From NCBI RefSeq assembly GCF_015689335.1, contig NZ_CP065053.1, forward strand, positions 1,178,001 to 1,242,000: a stretch of DNA of 64,000 bases, given 5' to 3'. Each line of letters begins with the position of its first letter. Positions within the stretch are counted from its first letter, which is position 1. Of this stretch, positions 18,940 through 28,495 are shown in pieces. Below the pieces are notes generated by a model, which made no database searches, was not told the origin of the DNA, and saw only the letters and a list, made by a program, of their open reading frames with translations. Made by a program: the position numbers and the translations under genes. The DNA comes from Massilia antarctica (GTDB lineage: Bacteria; Pseudomonadota; Gammaproteobacteria; Burkholderiales; Burkholderiaceae_D).

Positions 18940-20565
18940 ATGAGTTTCGCCTCGCCGCGCTACCTGCCGTTCCTGATCTCGCTGATCGTCTTTGCCTGGT
19001 CGGGCGCGCTCGCGCTGGGCGGCACAGGCCCCGGATGGTGGCTGGTGATCCTCAGCGGAGCCCTCGGTGCGGTCGGCATCGCCGACCTGACCCAGACCCG
19101 GCGCGCGCTGCGCCGCAATTACCCGATCCTGGCGCACTTCCGTTTTTTCTTCGAGTCGATCCGCCCCGAGATCCGCCAGTACTTCCTCGAAGACGACACC
19201 GACGCCAAGCCGTTCTCGCGCAACCAGCGCAGCATCGTCTACCAGCGCGCCAAGATGGAAACCGACAAACGTCCCTTCGGCACCCAGCTCGATGTCTATG
19301 AGCCGGGCTACGAATGGATCAACCACTCCATGGCGCCGGCGCCGATGGGCGACTACAACTTCCGCATCGAGATCGGCAACCACCCATCGTGCCCGCGCGC
19401 CCAGCCCTACAGCGCCAGCGTCTTCAATATCTCGGCGATGAGTTTCGGTTCGCTGTCGGCCAACGCGATCCTGGCGCTCAATGGCGGCGCGCGGCTGGGG
19501 GGCTTCATGCACGACACCGGCGAGGGCAGCATCAGCCGCTACCACCGCCAGAACGGCGGCGACCTGGTATGGGAGATCGGCTCCGGCTACTTCGGCTGCC
19601 GCAACCCGGACGGCAGCTTTTCGGAAGCGAACTTCGTCGCCAACGCCACACAGCCGCAGGTGAAGATGATCGAACTTAAAATGTCGCAGGGCGCCAAGCC
19701 GGGCCAGGGCGGCATTCTGCCGGGCGCCAAGGTGTCAATCGAAATCGCCGCCGCGCGCGGCGTCACCGTGGGCGTGGATTGCCTGTCGCCGGCCAGCCAT
19801 TCGGCCTTTTCGACGCCCATCGAGATGCTGCACTTTATCGAGCGCCTGCGCACGCTCTCGGGCGGCAAGCCGACCGGCTTCAAGCTGGCCATCGGCCACC
19901 CGTGGGAGTTCTTCGGCATCGTCAAGGCCATGCTGGCGACCGGCATCCTGCCCGACTTTATCGTGGTCGACGGCGGCGAGGGCGGCACCGGCGCCGCACC
20001 CGTCGAATTCTCGGACCATGTCGGCACGCCGCTGCAGGAAGCGCTGCTGCTGGTGCATAACACCCTGGTCGGCGCGCGCCTGCGCGAGAAGATCAAGATC
20101 GGCGCCTCGGGCAAGATCATCACCGCCTTCGACATCGCGCGCACCATCGCGCTGGGCGCGGACTGGTGCAATTCGGCGCGCGGCTTCATGTTCGCGCTCG
20201 GCTGCGTGCAGTCGCAAAGCTGCCACACCGACCGCTGCCCGACCGGCGTGGCGACCCAGGACGAGCAGCGCCAGAAGGCGCTCGATGTGCCCGACAAGAC
20301 CGCGCGCGTGGCCAACTTCCACCAGAATACGATGAAGGCGCTGGCGCAGCTGATCGCCGCCGCCGGGCTGACCCACCCCAACCAGCTCAACCCGCACCAC
20401 CTGGTGCGGCGCGTCTCGCCCAACCAGGTCAAGCAGGTCTCGACGCTGCTGCCTTACCTGACCGAGGGCGAACTGCTCGACCCGGACCAGCTCGAACGCC
20501 TGCCGCCGGTTTTCGGGCTGTACTGGCCGATTGCCCAGGCCGAGTCGTTTCATCCGCTGCCTTGA
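18940..20565 (+). CDS. FMN-binding glutamate synthase-like protein
   Basis: 541-residue protein related to the alpha-subunit synthase domain of glutamate synthase but lacking the glutaminase domain. Two N-terminal transmembrane helices (about 5-50) anchor it. The barrel domain contains NISAMSFGSLSANAILALN, VVDGGEGGTGAAPVEFSDHV and IKIGASGKIITAFDIART, the FMN-binding barrel strands. A cysteine cluster (CVQSQSCHTDRCPTGVATQD) probably binds an iron-sulfur centre. The start at 18940 is preceded by GGAG with 6-base spacing. The reaction is not established; it need not make glutamate. Confidence 0.85.
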   Translation: MSFASPRYLPFLISLIVFAWSGALALGGTGPGWWLVILSGALGAVGIADLTQTRRALRRNYPILAHFRFFFESIRPEIRQYFLEDDTDAKPFSRNQRSIVYQRAKMETDKRPFGTQLDVYEPGYEWINHSMAPAPMGDYNFRIEIGNHPSCPRAQPYSASVFNISAMSFGSLSANAILALNGGARLGGFMHDTGEGSISRYHRQNGGDLVWEIGSGYFGCRNPDGSFSEANFVANATQPQVKMIELKMSQGAKPGQGGILPGAKVSIEIAAARGVTVGVDCLSPASHSAFSTPIEMLHFIERLRTLSGGKPTGFKLAIGHPWEFFGIVKAMLATGILPDFIVVDGGEGGTGAAPVEFSDHVGTPLQEALLLVHNTLVGARLREKIKIGASGKIITAFDIARTIALGADWCNSARGFMFALGCVQSQSCHTDRCPTGVATQDEQRQKALDVPDKTARVANFHQNTMKALAQLIAAAGLTHPNQLNPHHLVRRVSPNQVKQVSTLLPYLTEGELLDPDQLERLPPVFGLYWPIAQAESFHPLP

Positions 20566-20825
20566 CCGGCAACCCGTCCTGAACCGTTTGCCCGGCTTGG
20601 ACGACGCCGATCGGCTGCGCCAGCGGCAAGGGTAAGGCCAGCGCGGGACGACGAGGATACACGGATTTTCCCGCTAAAAAAGCGCGGTTTGTCACAATCA
20701 CGGTGAATTTTCCATTCCCTGCACATGTCGCTCCATGCGAATTGCATACACTTGTTTCATTGGGTACTATCAAGCAATATTGCAATAAAGATCGCATTGA
20801 CGATCAGACTACCCTGGAGACATGA

Positions 20826-22754
20826 ATGCCGCGCCACCGCACTATCCGCCTGTCCGCCCTATCCCTGTTGCTCCTGTCCGTGCCGGCGCTGGCCGCCGCC
20901 CAGACCGCCCCGATGACGCCCGATATCGGCGCCACCGAATTCGTCCAGCCCGATAACGGCGCCGATTACGTCAAGCGCATCGTGATGATTCCGATGCGCG
21001 ACGGGATCAAGCTGCACACCGTGATCGTGATTCCCAAGGGTGCCGCGCGCGCGCCGATGGTCCTTTCGCGCACGCCGTACAACGCGGCCAAACGCACCGA
21101 GCGCAATGTCAGCCCGCACATGGCGTCCATGCTCGCCGAGGGCGACGACGCCTATGTCGCCAACGGCTACATCCGCGTGTACCAGGATGTGCGCGGCAAG
21201 TATGGATCGGAAGGCGACTACGTCATGACGCGCCCCCTGCGCGGCCCGCTCAACGACAGCGCGGTCGACCATGCGACCGACGCCTGGGACACGATCGACT
21301 GGCTGGTCAAGAATATCCCGGAAAGTAACGGCAAGGTCGGCATGGTCGGCTCGTCGTACGAAGGCTTCACGGTACTCATGGCGCTGACCGATCCGCATCC
21401 GGCGCTCAAGGCTGCGGTGCCGATGAGCGCCATGGTCGATGGCTGGCGCGGCGACGACTGGTTCCACAACGGCGCCTTCCGCGTCACCAACCTGTCCTAC
21501 ATCGCCGGCCAGACGGCCACGCGCGGCAACGGGCCGGGCCTGGCCACCGGCGTGTACGACGACTACGAATTCGCGCTGCGCGCCGGTTCCGCGTCCGACT
21601 ACGCCAAACGCTTCGGCGTCGACCAGCTCACCTTCACCAGGAAGCTCTTCGAGCATCCAGCCTACGACAGCTACTGGCAGCACCAGGCGCTCGACCGCAT
21701 CCTCGGCGCGCGCCCGCTCAAGGTGCCCACCATGCACGTGGTGGGGCGCTGGGACCAGGAAGATATCTACGGCCCCTACGCCGCGTATGCCGCCGCCGAA
21801 AAGCTCGACACCGGCAACAGCATGAACCACCTGGTGGTCGGCCCGTGGCGCCACAGCGGCGTCAATGCCGACGGCTCCAGCCTTGGCGCGATCCGCTTCA
21901 CGGGCGACACCGCGGCCGAATTCCGGCGCGAGGTGATGCTGCCCTTCCTGAATCAGTACCTGCGCGACGACGCACCCAAGGCCGACACGGCGCCGGTGCT
22001 GTCCTACCGCACCGGCACCAACAAATGGCAGCGCCTGGACAAGTGGCCGCTCACCGAGGTGATGAAACCGGTCTACCTGAAAGCCGGCGCGCGCCTGGAC
22101 TTCGACAAGCCGGCCGCCGCTGCCAGCCTTGGCGCGGCCCAGGCCGACGACTATGTATCCGATCCGGCCAAGCCGGTGCCCTTCGTTGCGCGTCCGGTGC
22201 GCATGCACGATGGCGCGGTGTGGAAGCCATGGCTGGCCAGCGACCAGCGCGCGTTCTCGGACCGTCCCGACGTGCTCGCCTACGTGTCGGACAAGCTCGA
22301 TGCGCCGCTGCAGATTTCCGGCCAGCCGATGGTCAACCTGTTCGCCGCCACCAGCGGCAGCGACGCCGACTGGGTCGTCAAGCTGATCGACGTCTATCCC
22401 GACGAAGTGGCGTCGCAGCCGGAACTGGGCGGCTACCAGCTGGGCATCGCGATGGATATCTTCCGCGGCCGCTACCGCGCGGGCCTGGACAAGCCGATGG
22501 CGATCACGCCGAACAAGGTGGAGCGCTACCGCTTCGCCCTGCCCAACGCCGACCACGTGTTCCTCAAGGGGCACCGGATCATGGTGCAGGTGCAGTCGAG
22601 CTGGTTCCCGCTGTACGACCGCAATCCGCAAACCTTCGTGCCGAATATTTTCTTCGCCAGGCCGGGCGACTACCGCAAGGCCACGCACAAGGTGTTCCAC
22701 GCGCCGGGCATGGAAAGCGCGGTCGAACTGCCAGTGGTGCCGGCGGCGCAATGA
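20826..22754 (+). CDS. Secreted CocE/NonD family (X-Pro dipeptidyl-peptidase S15-like) hydrolase
   Basis: 642 residues with a signal peptide ending near ALAAAQ. The alpha/beta-hydrolase catalytic serine is in GMVGSSYEGF (about residue 178), the S15/CocE signature. RDGIKLHTVIVIPKG and RVYQDVRGKYGSEGDY are family motifs near the N-terminus. The later part is the jelly-roll CocE C-terminal domain (SDADWVVKLIDVYPDE). Relatives hydrolyse amide or ester bonds (glutaryl-7-ACA acylase, cocaine esterase, alpha-amino acid esterases). The location is probably periplasmic. No operon partner is obvious. The 260 bp upstream show no recognised element. Confidence 0.88.
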   Translation: MPRHRTIRLSALSLLLLSVPALAAAQTAPMTPDIGATEFVQPDNGADYVKRIVMIPMRDGIKLHTVIVIPKGAARAPMVLSRTPYNAAKRTERNVSPHMASMLAEGDDAYVANGYIRVYQDVRGKYGSEGDYVMTRPLRGPLNDSAVDHATDAWDTIDWLVKNIPESNGKVGMVGSSYEGFTVLMALTDPHPALKAAVPMSAMVDGWRGDDWFHNGAFRVTNLSYIAGQTATRGNGPGLATGVYDDYEFALRAGSASDYAKRFGVDQLTFTRKLFEHPAYDSYWQHQALDRILGARPLKVPTMHVVGRWDQEDIYGPYAAYAAAEKLDTGNSMNHLVVGPWRHSGVNADGSSLGAIRFTGDTAAEFRREVMLPFLNQYLRDDAPKADTAPVLSYRTGTNKWQRLDKWPLTEVMKPVYLKAGARLDFDKPAAAASLGAAQADDYVSDPAKPVPFVARPVRMHDGAVWKPWLASDQRAFSDRPDVLAYVSDKLDAPLQISGQPMVNLFAATSGSDADWVVKLIDVYPDEVASQPELGGYQLGIAMDIFRGRYRAGLDKPMAITPNKVERYRFALPNADHVFLKGHRIMVQVQSSWFPLYDRNPQTFVPNIFFARPGDYRKATHKVFHAPGMESAVELPVVPAAQ

Positions 22755-22841
22755 GGCGGCCGATGCAAGACCTTTCCTGGCAACCTATAATGGTGTAAAG
22801 GCAAGTTCATTCGGCTTGCATAGTTTTTGAATGGACGTCGC

Positions 22842-24761
22842 GTGCGAAATCGATACGGGCTGGTGTTGGCACTTCTCTGTTTCTCCCTGAGCGCATGTTC
22901 GCTGGCCAGGATCAAGGAAGAAGCCAAGACCTTTTATTCGTCCACGGTGCTGGCGGGCGACGTCTCCAGCGCCCTTGCATGGGATAAGCCGGTGGTGGTC
23001 GCCGCCTACACGCGGCGCAATGGCAAGATCGAGATCGCGCACTACGCCGTGCTGCACGAAGCCGGCGGCTACGAACTGATTGTGCAAAAGGGCGAGTACG
23101 CCCTGTTCGCGTTCGGCGACGCCAACGGCAACCTGACCCTGGACCCCGGCGAACCGGTCGCCGAATACGGCATGGCGCCGGTGCGGGCCAGCGGCACCGG
23201 CTCGCTGGTCAATCTTGATCTGGTCATGTCCGACAAGGCGCAAAGCGCTATTCCAATTGGAACCGTGGTCGGCACGGCAGTAGGCACGGCGGTAGGCACG
23301 GCGGTAGGCGCCCGGCCATCGGGCAAACCGCACAGTACCCAGGTCGGCGCCATCGCCACCTTGGACGACCCCTTGTTTTCGGCCGACGCCGGGCGCCGCG
23401 GCTACTGGGCGCCGGTCGATTTTTTCAAGGAAGTGGGCGGCAATATCTACTTTTTGGAAGAATACGATCCGCGCAAGACGCCGGTCCTGTTCGTGCACGG
23501 CGCGGCCGGCTCGCCCCAGGACTGGGCCTACTTCCTCCAGCATCTGGACCGCAGCCGCTACCAGCCATGGATCTTCTATTACCCATCCGGCTCCTCGCTC
23601 GATTCCATGTCCTACCTGCTGTACTGGAAACTCGGCAATCTGCAGCGGCGCTACCATTTCGAGCGGCTTTACCTGACCGCGCACAGCATGGGCAGCCTGG
23701 TGGTGCGCTCCTTCCTGGCCGACTATGGCGACCAGTTCCCGGCCGCGAAATTGTTCATCACCCTGTCGGCGCCGTGGGGTGGCGACGCCCTCGCCGACCA
23801 GGGCGTCGCGTACTCGCCGGCCGTCATCCCGTCGTGGCACGATGTGCGCGCCGGCGGGCGCTTCGTGCAGACGCTGTTTCAAAAACCGCTTCCGCGCGAA
23901 CTCGATTATTACCTGTTCTTCGGCCACGGCGGGCATTACAGCCTGCTGCGCCCTGCCAGCAATGACGGCGTCATCACCCTGGCCAGCCAGTTGCGGGCGG
24001 ACGCGCAATCGGAAGCGCGGCGCGTGTTCGGCTATGACGAAGACCATGTCAGCATCCTGTCGTCGCCCCAGGTATTCGCCCAGTACGCGGCGCTGCTCAA
24101 GGAGGCCGACCAGCGCGGCAGCGATGCGCATGCGGCGGGCAAGGGCAATCTGCGCGTGACGTTCACTTACGCGCGCCCGGAAGAGATTTCGGCCTCGACG
24201 CCGGTGCTGATACTGACACCGCTCGATGCGGCGCACGAACGCATCGTCTGGCCGCTCGGCGCGCGCGACAGCGGGCGCGAACTGGGCCCTTTCCCGCCCG
24301 GGACCTACAACGTGGGCCTGGTAGCGCGCGCATTCAAGACCACGCCGGCCAGCACCCAGGTGACCATCGGCCCCGGCGGCATTCCCGACCTTGCCTTCCA
24401 GCTCACGCCACAGGGCATCCTGTCCGGCTACATCGGCGCCGACGTCACCCCGGCCGACAATCCGGCCGGCAGCTTCCGCGCGGGCCGGCGCGACATCGAG
24501 ATCGAGTCGATCGTGCTCACCAACGGCACCGACCGGCGCGAGATCGCGCCCAGCGCGGACGCAAGGGACCGCACCCTGGAAGCGAACATGGCAGGCCAGG
24601 ATTACAGTTTTAAATCGTTTTTTTCGTTTGTCGGCTTGAACGAAGGCCGGTATGAATTGACGATCAAGGTAAAGGGTTACCCGTCGTACCGGCATACCTA
24701 CGATGTGGTGCCGGGAAAATACGGCTATGTGACGCCGATCGATTTGAGTGCGCCGAACTAA
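22842..24761 (+). CDS. Lipoprotein with alpha/beta-hydrolase domain
   Basis: About 639 residues. The GTG at 22842 gives a short lipoprotein signal (MRNRYGLVLALLCFSLSACS, lipobox LSAC); a TTG at 22827 is a poorer alternative. An N-terminal beta-rich region carries a calcium-loop-like GDANGNLTLDPGE. Then comes a repeat-encoded GTAV-GTAV-GTAV linker (around 140-160). A lipase-like hydrolase domain follows with PVLFVHGAAGSPQDW (oxyanion loop) and LTAHSMGSLVVRS (nucleophile Ser in GHSxG-like AHSMG). The C-terminal 230 residues look like beta-sandwich domains. It is probably a surface or periplasmic lipase/esterase; the substrate is unknown. Confidence 0.8.
   Translation: MRNRYGLVLALLCFSLSACSLARIKEEAKTFYSSTVLAGDVSSALAWDKPVVVAAYTRRNGKIEIAHYAVLHEAGGYELIVQKGEYALFAFGDANGNLTLDPGEPVAEYGMAPVRASGTGSLVNLDLVMSDKAQSAIPIGTVVGTAVGTAVGTAVGARPSGKPHSTQVGAIATLDDPLFSADAGRRGYWAPVDFFKEVGGNIYFLEEYDPRKTPVLFVHGAAGSPQDWAYFLQHLDRSRYQPWIFYYPSGSSLDSMSYLLYWKLGNLQRRYHFERLYLTAHSMGSLVVRSFLADYGDQFPAAKLFITLSAPWGGDALADQGVAYSPAVIPSWHDVRAGGRFVQTLFQKPLPRELDYYLFFGHGGHYSLLRPASNDGVITLASQLRADAQSEARRVFGYDEDHVSILSSPQVFAQYAALLKEADQRGSDAHAAGKGNLRVTFTYARPEEISASTPVLILTPLDAAHERIVWPLGARDSGRELGPFPPGTYNVGLVARAFKTTPASTQVTIGPGGIPDLAFQLTPQGILSGYIGADVTPADNPAGSFRAGRRDIEIESIVLTNGTDRREIAPSADARDRTLEANMAGQDYSFKSFFSFVGLNEGRYELTIKVKGYPSYRHTYDVVPGKYGYVTPIDLSAPN
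23268..23303 (+). repeat. 12-bp tandem repeat, three copies, in frame
   Basis: GTCGGCACGGCA, GTAGGCACGGCG and GTAGGCACGGCG follow one another inside the lipoprotein gene and encode repeated Gly-Thr-Ala-Val. Because the unit is a multiple of three, copy-number slippage would lengthen or shorten the linker without breaking the frame. Confidence 0.8.
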
Positions 24762-24821
24762 ACGTCCAGCCGCGGCGAGCCGGCGGCGGGTCGCGCCGGC
24801 CGCGGAAGCACTGGAGCCGGT

Positions 24822-25049
24822 TTACTTCAGGTGAAGTTGAATCACGCGCCGTGATGGCGGCGCGCCCGCATCAATGCGCGGCGCCGGCGCATCCTCGCAA
24901 GTGCCGCAACTGCTGCAACCGCTGCCGCATCCGGCGGCGGCTTTCTTCTTGCCGAACAATTTGGCCCGCAAGGTGGCCGGCAGGTATTTCGAGGCCGCGT
25001 ACCATGCGGCCGCGGCGACGATCAAGGCCACGATCAGGTTTTCCAGCAT
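24822..25049 (-). CDS. FeoB-associated Cys-rich membrane protein
   Basis: 75-residue protein starting MLENLIVALIVAAAAWYAAS, one N-terminal transmembrane helix. A basic stretch (FGKKKAAAG) and a cysteine cluster (CGSGCSSCGTCED) follow. This is the layout of the FeoB-associated Cys-rich family. It starts one base after the feoB stop and should be co-translated with it. The role is not established; a metal-handling or assembly role at the FeoB pore is inferred from position and cysteines. Confidence 0.88.
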   Translation of the reverse strand: MLENLIVALIVAAAAWYAASKYLPATLRAKLFGKKKAAAGCGSGCSSCGTCEDAPAPRIDAGAPPSRRVIQLHLK

Positions 25050-25050
25050 G

Positions 25051-26943
25051 TCAGGCTCCCATCGCGATGGCGACGCGGTAAGTGATGAACGAAGCGGTGT
25101 AGGCCAGCGCGAACATATAGCCGGCCATGATGAAGGCGTAGCGCACGCTGCCCGTTTCGCGCCGCACCACCGACAGGGTGGCGATGCACTGGGGCGCGAA
25201 CACATACCAGGCCAGCAGCGACAGCGCGGTCGGCAGCGACCACGAATGCGAAATGATGGGCGCGAGCGTGGTGGCCAGTTCGTCGCCGGTCTGCGACAGC
25301 GCATACACGGTGCCCAGCGCGCCCACGGCCACTTCGCGCGCGGCCATGCCGGGCACCAGCGCGATGCAGATTTGCCAGCCGAAGCCGATCGGCCCGAACA
25401 CCACGGCCAGCGCGCGGCCCAGCATGCCGGCGATGCTGTAATAGATAGGCGGTTGGGTGGCGCCTTCCGGCGCGCCGGGGAAGCTCGACAAGAACCACAG
25501 CAGCACCATCAGCGCCAGGATCACGGTACCGACGCGGACCAGGAAGATCTTGGCGCGTTCCCACAGGCCCAGCGCCAGGTTGCGCAGGTGCGGCCAGTGG
25601 TAGCTTGGCAGTTCCAGCATCAGCGGCTGGTGGCTGTTGGCGCCCATGAAGCGCTTGATCACCCAGGCCACCCCCATGGCGCTGATGATACCGGCGAAGT
25701 ACAGGATGAACAGCACCAGTCCCTGCAGGTTGACCAGGCCACCGCCGACGTCGCGGTTGGGAATGAAGGCGGCGATGATCAGCGCATACACCGGCAGGCG
25801 CGCGGAACACGTCATCAAGGGCGCGATCATGATCGTCACCAGGCGGTCGCGCGGATTCTGGATGGTGCGCGCGGCCATCACACCCGGAATGGCGCAGGCA
25901 AAGCTCGACAGCAGCGGAATGAAGGCGCGTCCCGACAGACCGACCCCGCCCATGACCCGGTCGAGCAGGAAGGCGGCGCGCGGCAGGTAGCCGCAGTCTT
26001 CCAGCACCAAAATGAAAAAGAACAGGATCAGGATCTGCGGCAGGAACACCAGCACGCTGCCGACGCCGCCCAGGATGCCCTCGACCAGCAGGCTGCGCAG
26101 CATGCCCGCGCTCATCATGCCGCCGACCCAGGCGCCGACCGCCTCGACGGCGCCGCTGATCATTTCCATCGGCACCGCGGCCCAGCTGAACACGGCCTGG
26201 AACACCAGGAACATCAGCGCCGCCAGCAGGATCGGGCCGAATACCGGATGGAGCACCACGTCATCGATTTTTTCGGACAGGTTGCCGGTATCGTTGGCGT
26301 AGCTGACGCAGGCATCTAAAATGCGGCGCACTTCGCGCTGGGTTTCTTCGACCGGCACGGCATCGATGGCCGACAGCGGCGCGGCCTTCACGGCGGCGGC
26401 GTGCGGCATCAGGTCGAGCGCCTTGAGCAGCGACAGTTCGCCGCCGCTCTGCACGGCCACGGTGTCGACCACGGTCATGCCCAGTTCCTGCGCCAGCTTG
26501 GCGCTGTCGATCTTGATGCCGCGCTTGTGGGCCACGTCGACCATGTTCAGCGCCAGCACCATGGGCAGGCCGAGGCGGCGGATTTCGAGGACCAGGCGCA
26601 GGTTCAGGCGCAAGTTGGTGGCGTTGACCACGCAGACGACGGCGTCAGGCGCCTGCTCGCCCGCGCGCAGTCCGCCGACCACGTCGCGTGTGATGGCTTC
26701 GTCGGGGGTGGTGGCCGACAGGCTGTAGGCGCCCGGCAAATCCAGTACCCTGAAGGCACGCCCGGCGGGCGAGGTGAAACTGCCCTCCTTGCGCTCGATG
26801 GTCACCCCGGCGTAATTGGCAACCTTCTGGCGCGCGCCCGTGAGGCGGTTGAACAGGGCAGTCTTGCCGCAATTCGGATTGCCCAACAGCGCAATGAGCG
26901 GCGTGCGCGTCACTGCCTGGACTTGTGGTTCTACAGCACCCAT
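25051..26943 (-). CDS. feoB: Ferrous iron transporter FeoB
   Basis: 630-residue inner-membrane Fe2+ transporter with an N-terminal G-protein domain. P-loop GNPNCGKTALFN lies at 21-32, switch II-type DLPGAYSLS near 69, and NATNLRLNLRLV provides the guanine-specificity Asn region. The membrane part has Gly-rich cores with conserved cysteines (LSSFACAIPGVMAARTI, MTCSARLPVY). It is shorter than E. coli FeoB (773), like other short-form proteobacterial homologues. The order on the minus strand is feoA, feoB, Cys-rich protein, under the Fur box at 27384-27402. Confidence 0.97.
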   Translation of the reverse strand: MGAVEPQVQAVTRTPLIALLGNPNCGKTALFNRLTGARQKVANYAGVTIERKEGSFTSPAGRAFRVLDLPGAYSLSATTPDEAITRDVVGGLRAGEQAPDAVVCVVNATNLRLNLRLVLEIRRLGLPMVLALNMVDVAHKRGIKIDSAKLAQELGMTVVDTVAVQSGGELSLLKALDLMPHAAAVKAAPLSAIDAVPVEETQREVRRILDACVSYANDTGNLSEKIDDVVLHPVFGPILLAALMFLVFQAVFSWAAVPMEMISGAVEAVGAWVGGMMSAGMLRSLLVEGILGGVGSVLVFLPQILILFFFILVLEDCGYLPRAAFLLDRVMGGVGLSGRAFIPLLSSFACAIPGVMAARTIQNPRDRLVTIMIAPLMTCSARLPVYALIIAAFIPNRDVGGGLVNLQGLVLFILYFAGIISAMGVAWVIKRFMGANSHQPLMLELPSYHWPHLRNLALGLWERAKIFLVRVGTVILALMVLLWFLSSFPGAPEGATQPPIYYSIAGMLGRALAVVFGPIGFGWQICIALVPGMAAREVAVGALGTVYALSQTGDELATTLAPIISHSWSLPTALSLLAWYVFAPQCIATLSVVRRETGSVRYAFIMAGYMFALAYTASFITYRVAIAMGA

Positions 26944-26963
26944 TGTTGTTTCCGTTGTTTCCG

Positions 26964-27227
26964 TTATTCCGGTTTGACCGAGATCAGCGACGCCTCGAAG
27001 CGGCGCAGCGCGAAGGTGGAATCGCCCACCTTGACCGCCACCGGATCGCCGCCCGGCAAGCGCTTGAGCATGCGGATGCGCTCGCCCGGCACGAAGCCCA
27101 GCTCCATCAGGCGGCGCGCGACGTCGACGCCGCCCGCGTCCGCCGCACAGGGCGCCAGGTGGATCACGGTACCGCTCTGGCCGGGGAACAGGGCATCGAG
27201 CGTGATCAGGGTCGGGGCAAGAGTCAT
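26964..27227 (-). CDS. feoA: Ferrous iron transport protein FeoA
   Basis: 87-residue SH3-like domain protein. RRLMELGFVPGERIRMLKR is the FeoA core, and DPVAVKVGDSTFALRRFEA the final strands. FeoA binds FeoB and is needed for Fe2+ uptake. It is the first gene of the feo operon, 20 bp before feoB. The divergent bfd gene shares its upstream region, which holds the Fur box. Confidence 0.95.
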   Translation of the reverse strand: MTLAPTLITLDALFPGQSGTVIHLAPCAADAGGVDVARRLMELGFVPGERIRMLKRLPGGDPVAVKVGDSTFALRRFEASLISVKPE

Positions 27228-27383
27228 ATTGTCACTTCACTAAGATAAGTGGAATTCGCGCTACATCGTGTTGGATACTAGCATCATAAACGTAAATGCG
27301 ACTTATTTCTATTTAGAGTTGGCCCTTTTTTGAGAAAACCACTTGCAAACGATTTGAAGTTGCTACAGAATACAAATCTTAAT

Positions 27384-27402
27384 GATAATGATTCTCATTA
27401 TA
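27384..27402. promoter_or_regulatory. Fur box between divergent feoA and bfd
   Basis: GATAATGATTCTCATTAT is an almost perfect match to the 19-bp Fur consensus. On the plus strand it contains a possible -10 (GATAAT, 27384-27389) 18 bp after TTGCTA (27360-27365) for bfd. On the minus strand TATAAT (27402-27397) lies 16 bp after CGGACA and could serve feoA. One Fur dimer site would thus block both promoters when iron is plentiful. The box is seen directly; the promoter pairing is inferred. Confidence 0.88.
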
Positions 27403-27463
27403 GTGAAAGCGGCAAGATTGTCCGCCGAGCCAACGCAAAGCCAAGTCAAAGGAAGGTGCTTCG

Positions 27464-27676
27464 ATGATCGTCTGTGTTTGCAATAATATTTCCGACCGCG
27501 AAATTCGTCAGGCGGTCGATCTGGGCCTGTCGTCGATGGCCGAGCTGCGCCGCGACCTGGGCGTGGCCACCTGCTGCGGCAAATGCGCCAGCTGCGCCAA
27601 ACAAGTGCTGAACGAACACCTCGACAGCAACATCAACGCCACCGAGCTGTCGTTCCGCTCGGCGCAAACCGCCTGA
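27464..27676 (+). CDS. bfd: Bacterioferritin-associated ferredoxin Bfd
   Basis: 70-residue [2Fe-2S] ferredoxin that reduces bacterioferritin so that stored iron is released. Cluster ligands fit C4 and C6 (MIVCVCNN) with C38 and C41 (CCGKCASC), the Bfd arrangement. Two extra cysteines (C37, C44) are present. The RBS is AAGGAAGG. tonB starts 8 bp after its stop and bfr follows further on, so this side of the Fur box groups iron release, energised uptake and iron storage. Confidence 0.93.
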   Translation: MIVCVCNNISDREIRQAVDLGLSSMAELRRDLGVATCCGKCASCAKQVLNEHLDSNINATELSFRSAQTA

Positions 27677-27684
27677 GTGTTCCC

Positions 27685-28389
27685 ATGAGCGCAATGACCT
27701 TTTCCACCGACGCCGGCATGGGCGACCCCACCGCCGTGGTGGCGAAGCTGCGCGCCAAGTTCGGCCCCTTCGCCGCCGTGATCGCCATCCACGCCGTGCT
27801 GTTCTACCTGATTTCGAGCGGCCTGCTGCACCGCATGGTCGAGGTAGCGATCCCGCAGGCGGTGATGGTGACTTTTGTCGCCCCGCCGCCTCCGCCGCCC
27901 AAGCCGGCCGCGCCCGCCGCACCGAAAACCGTGGCGATCGCCCGGCTGCGCCCGCCGCCGCCGGTGGTCGTGCCGCCGACGGCCATCGTGCAGGCGCCCG
28001 TGCCAAATACCATTACCGCCTCGCCGCCTTCGGCCCCCGCCGTCATCGAGGCGCCGGCCGCGCCGGTGGCCGTGGCGGCGCCGCCGGCCCCGCCCTCGGC
28101 CGGGCCGAAGACGATCACCTCCGGTGTCGAATACATCCAGCCGCCGCAGCCGGTGTACCCGACCATGTCCAAGCGCATGGGCGAACAGGGCAAGGTCGTG
28201 CTGCTCATCCTGGTCAACGAAAAAGGCATGCCCGACCAGGTCAGGGTGCAGAGCTCATCGGGCTCTTCGCGCCTCGATGAAGCGGGCCGCCAGGCCGCCC
28301 TGCGCGCCGTGTTCAAGCCGCACGTGGAAGATGGCCATGCGGTCGCCGTCTACGTGATCGTGCCGCTGACCTTCCAGCTCGCCAGCTGA
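27685..28389 (+). CDS. tonB: TonB energy-transducing protein
   Basis: 234 residues. A short cytoplasmic N-terminus precedes one transmembrane helix (FAAVIAIHAVLFYLISSGLL). A proline-rich periplasmic spacer runs from about 60 to 150 (PPPPPPKPAAPAAP and similar). The C-terminal TonB domain carries VYPTMSKRMGEQGKVVLLIL. TonB carries proton-motive energy to outer-membrane receptors such as the two in this window. No exbB or exbD is adjacent. The start at 27685 (MSAMTF) is chosen; a second ATG three codons on is possible. Confidence 0.9.
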   Translation: MSAMTFSTDAGMGDPTAVVAKLRAKFGPFAAVIAIHAVLFYLISSGLLHRMVEVAIPQAVMVTFVAPPPPPPKPAAPAAPKTVAIARLRPPPPVVVPPTAIVQAPVPNTITASPPSAPAVIEAPAAPVAVAAPPAPPSAGPKTITSGVEYIQPPQPVYPTMSKRMGEQGKVVLLILVNEKGMPDQVRVQSSSGSSRLDEAGRQAALRAVFKPHVEDGHAVAVYVIVPLTFQLAS

Positions 28390-28495
28390 TCGGTTCAAGG
28401 GCAACAAAGGGACGGTCCAGGCGGCCGTCTTTCGTCATGGGCACTGGTTTTTTTGCTATGATGGACATACTCTCCATCATTAAAGAAAGCCTCCC

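Noticed and set aside
20859..22751. Long open frame on the minus strand opposite the CocE-type hydrolase
   Set aside because: It is His/Arg/Gly-rich with no recognisable motif, and the plus-strand frame has a signal peptide and catalytic motif. High GC content opens antisense frames.
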